Counted from the first letter of the stretch, positions 50,193 to 61,085 are shown. The stretch: DNA of 64,000 bases from Cunninghamia lanceolata (GCA_027924645.1 BSBN01000844.1:124001-188000), one strand, 5' to 3'. Translations and numbers: made by a program. The notes: a model not told the origin generated them from the sequence alone.

Positions 50193-51712
50193 TGGTGCAA
50201 AGAGGTCCTCCCTCATGCCATTAAACAACTCACATACACATAGGCAACACTTTGTGCCAAATTTGAATCCTCAACAACGCAAAGATTGCAACAAAATTTG
50301 ATTGTATTTGATTCAAAACAAACAAGTCTATAAGAATATTATAGATATGGCCTTCAATGGCCTCTCTCCTACAAATGTAACCATCTTCACTTTGACACTC
50401 CTCTCTCAAACTGCATTCAAACACAATTTTCAAACTTCACATAGGGATCCTATGTGTCTCCTTTCTTTGATGGTATTAAAATCTGCAAGTCAAACAAATC
50501 CAAAGCCTCCAATGAGGTGTTTTGCTCCTCACTAGTTGCCTCTTCCCAACTGGCCCCTCTCTTCCTTCTTGGCTACCCTTGCCAGACCCACTCTCTTTTC
50601 ATCTATCTGGCTCTAAGTATTATCTCCCTTCTATACTCATATGCTAGATGTCTTTTATTACTGTCGATGCCTCTTCATGAGGCGTTCCATTTCAATTTGG
50701 GTGCTCCACTCCTCCTTTACCAAGGTGTTGTTCAACTTCTATTCCTCTTCTCCACACAACCTTTTCCCCTCATGTTGATGCTTCAAATTATTTTGTTAAT
50801 TTTTTTTTAATATTCTAAACATCATGCACTGATATGGACTTTGGAAATCTTCGTACACTTATTTCTTACCTCCCACATTGAGAGGCCTCTAGAGGCATTT
50901 AAATATTAATTTTATTTGTTGTGTTTAGACACCACATGCCTAATTCTTTCCATCCTAATTCAAATTAGAAATGAATCATTTTTAAGAAACATTTAATTCC
51001 ACTTTGGTCCCTATACTTGCTTCATGATCTCAAACTTGCAGATTTATAAGTAAATACCATCTAACACCTTAATAAGGAAGGCATTAATAATCAAATGGAA
51101 ATTTACCTCACTGAATATCTTTCTATCATAACCTGGATTCCATCAGAGATGATATTTCCACATAAACAGTATTGGAGAAGAAATTTGCACAAATTACTTT
51201 ACGTGACTTCAATAATGCGCAAAACTAGATGCCGACAAGAGAAAAAACTCAATGTTCTTCATTTTGCTCAAAAGTTTGTGAGTACACTTGGAATGACATC
51301 CCAAGGTTCCTTGCAAAAGGATTTCTCTCTAGCCTCAAAGGATTTCACAATTTTAAACTTTTTGTAAATCGCCATCCCTGAATAGAAAGTTTTAAAATCT
51401 CCAAAACAGTGTGACATATGATCACGAAATATTTGCCAACACTATCGAAATACCCCCAAAGTTTACTTGTGAAAGGGTTTGATTCCAAACCTCAAAAATA
51501 TCGCTAAACAATAGTTTCTATGAAAATTGTCAATGTGTGCCAAAACCAAAAATATGGTGAAAACTGAATTCTTGCAAATTAGATTGTGCAAAGTGTCCCC
51601 AACGCTGAGAGATGCCATATGACACCCCAAAATAAACTAAAAATGGAAGAACGATAAATTAATTTTTTTTGGTTGATGATGATCACTAATCTGCTTAGAT
51701 GCTTCTACATTA
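50193..51712 (-). repeat. Element E 3' LTR (about 1.5 kb)
   Basis: Plus-strand start TGGTGCAAAGAGGT matches 63942 onward (both continue to CACATACACATAGGCAACACTT). The inner end TACATTA is followed by GACACGCTGGG, like TACATCA/GACACCTGGGG in A. Open frames on the plus strand (50302-50810) are not supported as genes. Confidence 0.8.
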
Positions 51713-53390
51713 GACACGCTGGGTAGGAAGTTTGTGAGAATAGGCTCACAAAGGTGGAGTTGAATGGTAGAACCATTCTTTCAGACTGCAAGCAATATGA
51801 AATGAACTCCATCATTGAAACATGAGCATAAAATTATTTTTTCTTCCTCCTTTTCCAACATCTCACTAGAACAAGTGTCATCCTCCTCCAACAATTCTGC
51901 ACTCTCTTCCTCCTTCCTCATGGACTCATGTCCAACATGAATCATCCTCCTCCTCTAAAGACTTTCTCCTTTCCTCTCCTCTTTTGTGGGATCCAACCCA
52001 CCATTATTCTACCTCCTCCACCAAACAATCTCACCACTCTTCTCCTCTTTTATGGGTTTTGACCCACCAAAAACTGACCACCTCCACCAAGTCTTACCTG
52101 TAGTATCCTGTACAACTTCTACATGAAAATATACATCTACATACCAACCTTGTAACTACATTCTTCTTTTCATCTACTTGCAATTTCTTATTCACTTCAA
52201 TAACATGAAGATTCACATCAACTCCCTCATCATAAAATTCAAAAAAATTAAAACTTTCCTCTATAAACTCTGTTGTTATAACAAGCTCTTTCACCATGTT
52301 TGTTGCTGCACTTTCATACTCCTTCAAGTGTTCATTCAACCTGAACAACTTCTCTATTTCTTCCTCAAGCAATTCATGCTCTTCAACAACAACTAAATTT
52401 ACAGCATCCTTACACAAATCTGGATGGAAATTGAAGCTTTCCATGTATCTACTTTCTTCTTTCTCTCCACCTTCCCTTATTTTCATTGTACCAAATGAAT
52501 TAAGCTCAAAACTCTCAAGTTTTACCTCATTTTCTTTCATTATTGCAACTTTTCTTTCATCTTCATTAGCTACAACATTCATCTTCTCATCCTTTGTTCC
52601 AACATTTTCATCTACACCATTGTCTACCATCACCATCCTCATGTCCTCAACTACTGCAACATATTTCTCATCTTCAATTGATGTAATCTTCTATAACCAT
52701 TCACCTTCTATCACCAAAATGAGTGGCAATAGTTCTTCCTCATCACCATTTGCTACAATTTTTCCTTCTTTACTCTTTGCTGCAACATTTTTATCTTCAT
52801 TATTCATTGCTATCACCATCCTCATGTCCTCCAAAGGACTCACAACCGCTACAACATCATTTTACACCTCAACCTCTACTATGACTTCTTTCAGCACATC
52901 TACCATACCTTCCAAAAGGTATATTCCTACTTCTGAAAATCTTTCATTGTCTTACACATCATTTATCGCAACTTACCACTCTTCATGCTCAATTGTGATC
53001 TCATTACTTTGTTCTTCTATCTTCTCATCCTCTAAAGGATACATAGCTTCTATTGCAACATCAATTTTGATCTCTTCATTCATGTCTTCCAAAAGACATG
53101 CCTTTGTTGTAATCTCCTCTTCTTTCTCACTCTCTTTCTCCATGCCTTCCTCATGGCATGTTGTTGCAATCTCTAATGCCTCCACTCTTCAGAATTCTTC
53201 ATGAATTGCTACTTCTTCACATTTCTGTCCCAAACATTCCATGACTTTCAATGAATCATTCTCTACTACAACTTCATGTTTTACCTCTTCAAGAGGACAT
53301 GCTACAACTAGAAAGTCTTTCTTCTTCCATTCTTTTCTCTCCTTGATTCTTTTCCTTTCTGATTTTCTTTCTTTTGGGACTATATGGGAT
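51713..53390 (-). pseudogene. Element E Glu-rich ORF, C-terminal part
   Basis: The minus strand shows an interrupted frame of highly acidic, low-complexity protein. Fragments include VVACPLEEVKHEVVVEND, ATTCHEEGMEKESEKEEE, ACLLEDMNEEIKIDVAIEAM and YPLEDEKIEEQSNEITIE, then VANEDERKVAIMKENEVKLES and ELLEEEIEKLFRLNEHLKEYE (52642-52094). A short PLED/PLEE/LLED motif recurs every few tens of residues. Stops are frequent. No catalytic or zinc motif is seen, and the protein family is unknown. The upstream part lies beyond insert F at 63235-63555, in register with this part if the insert and one target copy are ignored. Confidence 0.6.
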
Positions 53391-53395
53391 GTTCC
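53391..53395. repeat. Probable target-site duplication of insert F (GTTCC/ATTCC)
   Basis: GTTCC precedes F and ATTCC follows it at 63230-63234: four of five bases match, and the mismatch is a transition. Confidence 0.5.
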
Positions 53396-53626
53396 TGTAA
53401 GCACAAAAATCATGCACTGCCTCCACAAGGACCCCTATGATGAGTTAGATCCTTGTCACATACATGTAAGTGTGAAAATAAATCCTTTGGGTAGTAGGCC
53501 TCTTGATGGCGTGTCCTCTCTTCTTGTTTTGTGTCATTTCTACTTTGTCAATTCTCGTTCTTCTCCTTCTTCCACTTTTCGACACTTGTCGTAACACTTG
53601 TCGACTTGCATTTTCTATCTTGTGAC

Positions 53627-53631
53627 CTTAA
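53627..53631. repeat. Target-site duplication of element D (CTTAA)
   Basis: CTTAA directly precedes the left LTR and recurs at 61081-61085 directly after the right LTR: a perfect match. Confidence 0.95.
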
Positions 53632-54724
53632 TGTTGATAACTGAGAGGGGGGGGGTTAATCAGTTATCCTAATTATTTCCCTTATTGAACTTTGCTTTTA
53701 ATTGATGCAGCATAAAATCAAACATAAAACATTAACCATAAAACAAGAAACACATGACACAGTATTTTTGACGTGGAAACCCTGTTAAGGGAGAAAACCA
53801 CGGGGTGATTAACCCAAAATTATTCTCTGTTAGAAGAATAGGAAATTACAAAGATGGCACTTGCCAATTAGGGCTCACTGCCCGAGCACACTGCTCACAA
53901 GAGGCCCACTGCCTACAAGAAGACACACTGTCTACAAAGTGATGAGAATCACAGTCTTGAACTGATTGGAAGCATCTGCATATGCTGGAGTTCAGTTCCG
54001 GTTAGGCTCAGTACATTGATCTGCTGCACTTCATCTTTCCTCTGTTCTTTATTCTGCTATCTTCCACATACCGGATCCTTTTTGCTACCTCTGCTCTTTC
54101 TCTGGACTTCTTCGCATTTCTCTCTTCACACACACGACACTTCACAACTAAATCCATCCTCTATATATATCCGCACAAGTAATTTCATCACCTTTCTAGT
54201 CGACATCCGGAACAGTCTAGTTTCTTATAAACTTTCATTCTGTCGGCTGAATCCTTCCTCACCAAGCAATGCGGATCAAGCATATACTTGTAGATATCAT
54301 TAATCATGTCGGCCAAACATGATTCATGCCTTCACAACCTCTGTCATCAATAGTAACCCATCCGGAAAGCAGTCTGATACTCTGCCAGTCAGTTCTTCCT
54401 CTGTTTTCACTGTCTCTCAGGAATCCGGTACTCAACCATTCATATCTTTTTCCTTGTCCATCACCGGAGGCTAAATCCTTGGAATATACCACTAAAGGTA
54501 GTCCTCTTGACTTCCCCAAATCTGCACTGCACCAAGACACTTCCTCTGAGAGGTCCGGACCAATCTGTCAGACCTTGCCACATGCTCTGTTCTTCTTCAC
54601 CGGACCACAACATTCTTTATTCTGACTTCCGGTAGAGACACATCATGACTTGCGGATATGTGGGATGACCTTTGTTGCCATCAATGACAACAACCATGAA
54701 TCCATATAGTGTCTCTTGCCAACA
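53632..54724 (-). repeat. Element D 3' LTR (1,093 bp)
   Basis: Minus strand TGTTGGCAAGAGACAC ... ATCAACA. Differences from the right LTR: length of the G run and one base near 53650, T/C at 54016, T/C at 54523 and A/G at 54570. Open frames on either strand in the LTR are not supported as genes. Confidence 0.95.
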
Positions 54725-54736
54725 ATCTCCCCCTTT
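54725..54736 (-). other. Element D polypurine tract
   Basis: Minus strand AAAGGGGGAGAT abuts the LTR start TGTTGG. This is the textbook Copia second-strand primer position. Confidence 0.88.
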
Positions 54737-54956
54737 GGCATTGATGGCAACACTTAGTGAAAAATGACTAAGTGTTTTCACTATGCTCCCCCTTTGCTGA
54801 TGCTCTGTCTTTATATACAATTTCCGGAACTCCCCCTTAGTTGGATTCCTCATTTTTCACTGCTCCTCACTCCCCCTTTGACATCAATGGCAAAGGGTAG
54901 GGTCCGCATATCAAAATTTTCAAAGATTTCTTATACTTAGCCGCATATTTACATAC

Positions 54957-57900
54957 TCACATATATTGAAGAATGTCTGCAAAGGATGTCTGTAATTGAA
55001 TCATTTCGGTAGCCCAACTTTGCTTCATTCTGTCCAAAATTGAAATGTGACCACTTAACAAAAATGCAAACGCTTCTGCCCGCTTGAGATCTGTCGAATC
55101 TTTTGTTTGGGCGGTGGTCTGAGCATCACTGATGGCCTCATGCATGGTTTCCAACTTAGGGATTATAATCCTTCTAAGTTCTCCCATCCGGTTGGTGATG
55201 TTCTTCCTTTCCTTCTCAAGATTCTTTATTTCGTTCAAGACTGCAATAGTCTGACATTCTTGATTTATTATAGAGGAAGAGAGAGGATCAAAACTTTGAG
55301 ATAAGCTTTGTAGCTTATCCTGTTCCTCTTTTATTTTCTTGTCAAATGCTGCTGTTGCCTTTGACCAGGATATACAAAATTTATAGATATCACCGCCATC
55401 CTTAAGAGCATTCTCTAAGCTCTTTATTCCAATGCTTACAATCTTTCTGTCTTTAGAGATTAATTCTAATATTTCTGAAAATCTCTTATCCAAAAATTCC
55501 TTCCGGACCTTTTCTTCAGCTGATTTTTCTAGAGAATCAAAATGTGTATCAACACTGCTGACTAAGGTTTTTAGATTACCGGAAGTGGAGGCTGTCGGAT
55601 CTATTTGGATTGATGGCATGATCTTCACAAGTACTCCGGAAGCAGCCTCTATCAACTCACAGTCTTCCATATGAGACTTCAGGAGCTTTTCATTTGCCTT
55701 GGCATTTGCAAATGAAGCTATCTTCATTGTTTGTACCGGAGAGAGAGAGTCAAAATCAAATGGACCTTTTAGAAGCTCCGGTTCATCAATCTCTAGAGTT
55801 TCTTTGCTCAAAAATTGTTGAACAGTTTGTGCAGTGTCTCTTGCTGGAGACAGATGTTTCTTTTCTTCTGCAGTCTTAGAACTGTCAACCTCTTTGTCTT
55901 TCACCACTGCTTCCTTCTCCTGTGATTGCTCTTCTTCTTTGGATCCGGAGGCTGTAGGGGAAACCGGAGGAGAGATGCTAGCTTGTTCATGGCCCATTTC
56001 TTCTGGAGCAGAGGGTCCCAAGTCCTCACTTGTCTGTTCAGGGCTCACTTCTTCCAGAACAGAAGATTCCAAATCAGCAGCTGTTTCTGCACCTAAGTCC
56101 TCTACAACAGGAAGATTGAACCTTTTGAAGGCCTTCCGGAGGATCTCTTCTGTTTCTTGGGCCACTTTGTCAGTCTCACCAAGCATGAGTTGATTCATCC
56201 TGGCTTTGCTTCTGAACTCATCTTTGCAGTCCTTGAAGATAATGTTCATTGTCTTGGGATCAATTTGAGGATATAGCTGAATAGCTATCTGCTCCCGGAT
56301 CTCAAGATCTTTAGCATGAGCATTATTCTTTCTTACTTCCATTTCCTTCTCTAGGCTTTTAGGAATGAGAGATATGATCTCAATGAAAGCCTTATTGTAT
56401 ATGTTCAGATATTTAACTGTGGCTTCCTGCAGAGTCTTTTGGTCAGCCTCACTGAAGTCATCATAGGATTCAGTCATTGGTTGAAGGTTTCCATCCACCA
56501 TGACCGACTTGATTATGCTCTCTAGTGACAGAGTGGGCTTTTCAATAGTTACCTCTGCCATTTCATCCTTGTCTTGGCCTGTGGAGGGCTTACCGGATCC
56601 TTTCTTCTTCTATTTCTTTACTTCTCTTACTCCCTCATCTGATTCTGTTTCCTCTTCATCCTTTTGGCTTCCATAAGCCCTTGTGGCTTTTGTCTTGGAT
56701 CTCTTACCGGATGCCTGGACTTCCGGTTTTGAACTTTTGGTTGAGGGAGGTGCAGATCTCTTTGTTGATCTGGTCCGGGTGGGAGCTCCAACCGGAGCAC
56801 TTTCTTTTCTTTTCTCTTCTTCCTCGGCCTTCCTCCTCTTTTCCCGGCTGGCATCAAGTGCCTCCTTTGAGATACCTAGGCCTTGAGCAATGTGCTCTAC
56901 TTCTTTTCTTACCTTTCTTTTAATCTCAGGTTCCCTGAGTTCTACATGTATTTTTACACTCAGCTCCTCAAAGGTTCCAAACCTTTCTGCCTTAGGATCT
57001 TTGGGCTGACTTAGCATGTGTTGAACATGCAGCTCCACTATCTGTTCATCAACTTCATACCCCATGGGCATGATCCAGACAGTCCTTGGCTCCACTGCCT
57101 CCATTAGGCACTGATCAGTGTCAACCATAAAGCACACTGAGTCCTTGTATTTCTCAATGAGAGACTGGGGAATTCTCTCTCTTGCTTGCATCATGCTCTG
57201 AAAGTTTTTGAAGTATCCCCATAGAGCTGAATTTCTCGCTTTTGCATCCCCAAGTCCATGCAAGTAGTCTCTTATCTGGACTGCAACAGGTTTGTCATTC
57301 TGCCATACCCATCCACTTGTTCCGGGTAGCTCATTCATGAAATAGAAGAATAGACATACAATAAGAGTACCATACTTAAAGGAATTCTTCTTATCCTTCT
57401 TGATTTTCTGTATGTTTTCCATTAATTGGCTTAGTAGTAGTTCGCAGAGATCATATTCTGCATTCTTTCTTAACATTTCATAAGCAGTGTATATTGCAGT
57501 TCCGGATACAGAATTCTCCCTGCTGGAGTGATAGATCTTGTATCCTATTATCATTGATGCATATTTGATATCCAGATCTGAAATATCTTCAATGGTCATT
57601 GCCCTCTTGTCAAATTTTGATCCGGTGGCCTCAGTTACAATGTTGTTCTTGACAGATTTGAGGATAGGTACCCCTCCGGAAGAGTATAGACCAGTTACTG
57701 CTCTAATTGCCTCTTTTGTAATCTTGCAGGGTCTATCTAGCCATAGAAAGTTGTCATGCATCCTGCTCAGTACATACCGAACCCATTCATCTTCTTCAAA
57801 GCAGGGGAAATGAATAAATTGCTCAAATTGTTTCTTCTGAATATCCTTATACTCTGGTTTGAGCTCAAAAGCATTGTCAATCAGCTGCTTGTGATAGAGG

Positions 57901-58091
57901 TCTCTTAATTTGAATTCCCCAAATTCCTCAATGTTTGCATGTATGTAAACCCTAATGTCTTCGGTGTGTAAAACTCCGTGAGGAACACTAGAGAAGGCTC
58001 CTAGTGGGTCTACCTCCAATGATTTGTAGGGATGTTTCTTGAATGAGGGGCGAGGTCTATCAGAGATCTTAACTATGTTTGGAGTAGCCAT
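54957..58091 (-). CDS. Element D ORF2: 1,043 sense codons, one in-frame TAG, unknown function
   Basis: The start is ATG 58091 (MATPNIVKISDRPRP) and the stop lies at 54957. A TAG at 56610-56612 splits the frame after residue 493; 16 codons later a second ATG (56561) opens the remaining 534 codons. N-terminal half: an alpha-helical domain with HFPCFEEDEWVRYVLSRMHD, PCKITKEAIRAVTGLYSSGG, YKIYHSSRENSVSGTAIYTA and KKDKKNSFKYGTLIVCLFFYF, then a basic Ser/Lys/Arg-rich stretch (about 415-493). C-terminal half: a helical segment (VKYLNIYNKAFIEIISLIP; MNQLMLGETDKVAQETEE), an acidic Pro/Ser-rich linker, then long coiled-coil-like helices to the end. There are no catalytic motifs. I do not recognise the family; the IT-x-x-x-I-x-x-VTGL pattern recalls helical plant-transposon domains. 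The same TAG site is sense in C. Confidence 0.85.
56610..56612 (-). other. In-frame TAG in ORF2 of element D
   Basis: The context is KK-TAG-KKKGSG. It is the only stop in 1,044 codons, and the aligned position in C is open. It is either a fresh nonsense mutation or a read-through stop. Confidence 0.85.
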
Positions 58092-58742
58092 TCTTCAAAG
58101 ATTTGCAGTGAGGTAATGAAAAACGGAGAATACCTTATGCGCCTTCGGTTTGCACGGAATGGTTGGATTGATTTCTTTGTGCAATAGCTTCGGCAGGAGA
58201 TCCTTGGTGCTTGATGAACCTTGTTGCAGAGCTCCACTTTTCGCTTCTTCTCGAGTGCAGAATGAGCAAATGACCTTTGAGAAATCCCTTAAATTGCTCC
58301 GCGAACCCTAATATCTGTCTGCAATAAATGCTTCACCTACATCATTCCGGTTTGCCTTGTCTGGATAGTTTGGAGTATCCCGGATTGGTTCTGATCTGAG
58401 GATATCATCCGGATCTTTCAATCATGAATAAATCAAGGTAACATATTACAAGAGCATCCCAAACACTCTGTCCAATCCGCAGAACAAGATAGTGCATTTC
58501 CGGATCTTTCCGGACCTTTTTGTAATCTTCTATCATACCGGAGCATCTCCCTGAACAGGTCTTATTTGATCGATCACAGCTTCTTCATAACTCCATGCGG
58601 ACCTCTGAAAACTTGACTGAAGTATCTCAAGACTCATATCTACAAATCCTTTGATCTGCATCTTGTGCCACATCTGGAACCACTTGTTTGGCTGGGGGAA
58701 CAAGATTTTCTTTGAGTCTCCCCCTGAGCCTGAGCTCACTTT
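58092..58742 (-). other. Leader between gag and ORF2 of element D
   Basis: These 651 bases separate the gag TAA from the ORF2 ATG. The gag frame stays open for 68 more codons after the TAA (to 58533), starting VSSGSGGDSKK. I find no clear promoter or splice acceptor in front of ORF2, so how ORF2 is translated is not evident. Confidence 0.5.
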
Positions 58743-59921
58743 TTAATTTCTGGAAGAAATATCAGCACCAGAGTCTGGTGCGGATCCAACCTCTACATTC
58801 TCTAAACTTTTCTTCACCCAAATCTTGCTCATCTGATTCCTAACCTCATCCGCATTCATCTTTTGTTTACCCTTGTCTTGATTCTGATTATACACCGGAC
58901 CTCTTTTGTCCTGATTCTTGTTTCTGCAAACTTTAGCATTATGACCGGACCTATTGCAGATCTGGCAAATAACATTTCTTTGCATATTTGGCTGATATCC
59001 TCTTGATCTGCATTGATTAGCCCTATGACCTATTCTATTGCATGTGAAGCATCTACCTTTGAATGATTTGTTTACTTGCATAATTCTGCATTCATGGGAT
59101 TTGTGTCCATACCTTTTGCAGTTGAAGCATTGTCCGGAGAAGGATGAATTAATCTGATTCATTCTCATTCTGCACTGATTAGCTTTGTGACCAAAGTGGT
59201 TGCAGCTGTGGCAGTATCCATTGAAGGATGGATATCTTTGAGCATTTGGTTGTCTTACCGGAGGTCTTCTAGGCCTGCTCCTTGGATTTTCTGATCCAAG
59301 ATTCTTCTGACCAGATCCGGAGCTTTCTCCTTTCTCATATCCCAAACCATACTTGTCATCTGTCCTCTTTTGACTTCCAAGAAGAACTTCAAGTTGAGCA
59401 GAACTTATCTTGAATTTCTCTTTATATTCATTTGCTGTTTGAAGGTCTCTTTTGAGAGAGACAATTTGATCCTCAAGTTTTCCTTCATTATCTTTGGCAT
59501 CTTCAAGATCAGATTCAAGATGTCTGATAATCCTGTCCATCTGGAGGCATTCTTCTGATTTTTCTTTAAGAGATTGTCTTAGATTGTCTTCAGCCTTTCT
59601 TTTTTCTTCAATCTCTTGAGTAAACTTTATAGTTCCTGATTCCATTTCATGTCTTAACATAATGACTTCTTTTGATAACTTTTCACATAACCTGGTTTGC
59701 TCAGTCAATTCTTCATTTGTATTGCTTTCTTCACTTTGTCTTGCCAACTGTTGAAGCAGCTCCTTTCTCTTTTTCATGGAGAGACTTAATTTGTCTTTTA
59801 ATTCTCTCATGAATTCATCAGCCTGTTTGAGTCTTTCCTTTAATTCACTAACTTCAGAATTCGACTATTCAAGATCCTCAAGAGCAGTCTTGAGTTGCTC
59901 CCTTAAACCATATGCATCCAT
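58743..59921 (-). CDS. Element D gag-like protein with coiled coil and four CCHC knuckles
   Basis: The start is ATG 59921 (MDAYGLREQLKTALEDLE), supported by the matching start of C. A TAG at codon 19 (59865-59867) aligns with CAA in C, and the frame is then open to TAA 58743. Residues of about 1-185 are Glu/Lys/Leu-rich, predicted coiled coil. A Gly/Ser/Arg linker follows. Four zinc knuckles (C-x2-C-x4-H-x4-C) lie at about 237-250 (CHSCNHFGHKANQC), 265-278 (CFNCKRYGHKSHEC), 291-304 (CFTCNRIGHRANQC) and 319-332 (CQICNRSGHNAKVC). The C-terminus is NQMSKIWVKKS ... SSRN. It likely coats and packages element RNA. A downstream ATG at 59810 could give a slightly shorter intact protein of 355 residues. 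Confidence 0.9.
59865..59867 (-). other. In-frame TAG near the start of element D gag
   Basis: Reads GAA-TAG-TCG; C has GAC-CAA-TCT at the aligned place. A CAG-to-TAG change would explain it. Translation from ATG 59810 would avoid it. Confidence 0.8.
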
Positions 59922-59972
59922 TTGAAATCCCAGATCTTCCTCAAGCTGTTAGGCTCTATTAGGAGGAACTTA

Positions 59973-59984
59973 GCTCTGATACCA
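59973..59984 (-). promoter_or_regulatory. Element D primer-binding site (tRNA-iMet)
   Basis: Minus strand TGGTATCAGAGC, exact, two bases from the LTR end ATCAACA. Confidence 0.92.
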
Positions 59985-59986
59985 AT

Positions 59987-61080
59987 TGTTGATAACTGAG
60001 AGGGGGGGGGGTGAATCAGTTATCCTAATTATTTCCCTTATTGAACTTTGCTTTTAATTGATGCAGCATAAAATCAAACATAAAACATTAACCATAAAAC
60101 AAGAAACACATGACACAGTATTTTTGACGTGGAAACCCTGTTAAGGGAGAAAACCACGGGGTGATTAACCCAAAATTATTCTCTGTTAGAAGAATAGGAA
60201 ATTACAAAGATGGCACTTGCCAATTAGGGCTCACTGCCCGAGCACACTGCTCACAAGAGGCCCACTGCCTACAAGAAGACACACTGTCTACAAAGTGATG
60301 AGAATCACAGTCTTGAACTGATTGGAAGCATCTGCATATGCTGGAGTTCAGTTCCGGTTAGGCTCAGTACACTGATCTGCTGCACTTCATCTTTCCTCTG
60401 TTCTTTATTCTGCTATCTTCCACATACCGGATCCTTTTTGCTACCTCTGCTCTTTCTCTGGACTTCTTCGCATTTCTCTCTTCACACACACGACACTTCA
60501 CAACTAAATCCATCCTCTATATATATCCGCACAAGTAATTTCATCACCTTTCTAGTCGACATCCGGAACAGTCTAGTTTCTTATAAACTTTCATTCTGTC
60601 GGCTGAATCCTTCCTCACCAAGCAATGCGGATCAAGCATATACTTGTAGATATCATTAATCATGTCGGCCAAACATGATTCATGCCTTCACAACCTCTGT
60701 CATCAATAGTAACCCATCCGGAAAGCAGTCTGATACTCTGCCAGTCAGTTCTTCCTCTGTTTTCACTGTCTCTCAGGAATCCGGTACTCAACCATTCATA
60801 TCTTTTTCCTTGTCCATCACCGGAGGCTAAATCCTTGGAATATACCACTAAAGGTAGTCCTCTTGACTTCCCCAAATCCGCACTGCACCAAGACACTTCC
60901 TCTGAGAGGTCCGGACCAATCTGTCGGACCTTGCCACATGCTCTGTTCTTCTTCACCGGACCACAACATTCTTTATTCTGACTTCCGGTAGAGACACATC
61001 ATGACTTGCGGATATGTGGGATGACCTTTGTTGCCATCAATGACAACAACCATGAATCCATATAGTGTCTCTTGCCAACA
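59987..61080 (-). repeat. Element D 5' LTR (1,094 bp)
   Basis: Acts as promoter for the minus-strand genes. A TATATATAT run at 60518-60526 is the likely TATA box. Near-identical to 53632-54724. Confidence 0.95.
60518..60526 (-). promoter_or_regulatory. Element D LTR TATA box
   Basis: Minus strand GGATATATATAGAGG, about 560 bases into the LTR. A comparable TATATA run occurs in the LTRs of C. Confidence 0.55.
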
Positions 61081-61085
61081 CTTAA

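Larger units (their letters stand above)
53632..61080 (-). mobile_element. Element D: young non-autonomous Copia-type element (gag plus ORF2, no pol)
   Basis: LTRs of 1,093 and 1,094 bp with only about five visible differences, a perfect TSD, an exact initiator-Met primer site and a clean polypurine tract mark a recent insertion. The 5,262-bp internal region has two long ORFs on the minus strand: gag (392 codons including one TAG) and ORF2 (1,044 codons including one TAG). There is no protease, RT, RNase H or integrase, so reverse transcription and integration must be supplied by another Copia element. C has the same layout. Confidence 0.95.

Noticed and set aside
50302..50810. Plus-strand open frames in the LTR of E
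   Set aside because: Pyrimidine-rich LTR sequence, antisense to the element, with no recognisable domain.
52296..53204. 302-codon Ser/Thr-rich open frame on the plus strand
   Set aside because: It is the antisense of the Glu-rich frame of element E: GAA/GAT-rich codons read backwards give TTC/TCT Ser/Phe-rich text. The primer site and LTR orientation of E put its coding strand on minus.
54016..54625. Plus-strand open frames in the D LTR (95 and 99 codons, repeated at 60438-60981)
   Set aside because: They lie in LTR regulatory DNA, antisense to the element. Their near identity in the two LTRs only reflects the recent insertion.
58743..58790. DSGAD near the end of D gag as a retropepsin active site
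   Set aside because: No flap, hydrophobic strands or second conserved motif follow, the ORF stops within a few residues, and C has ESGAG at the aligned place.
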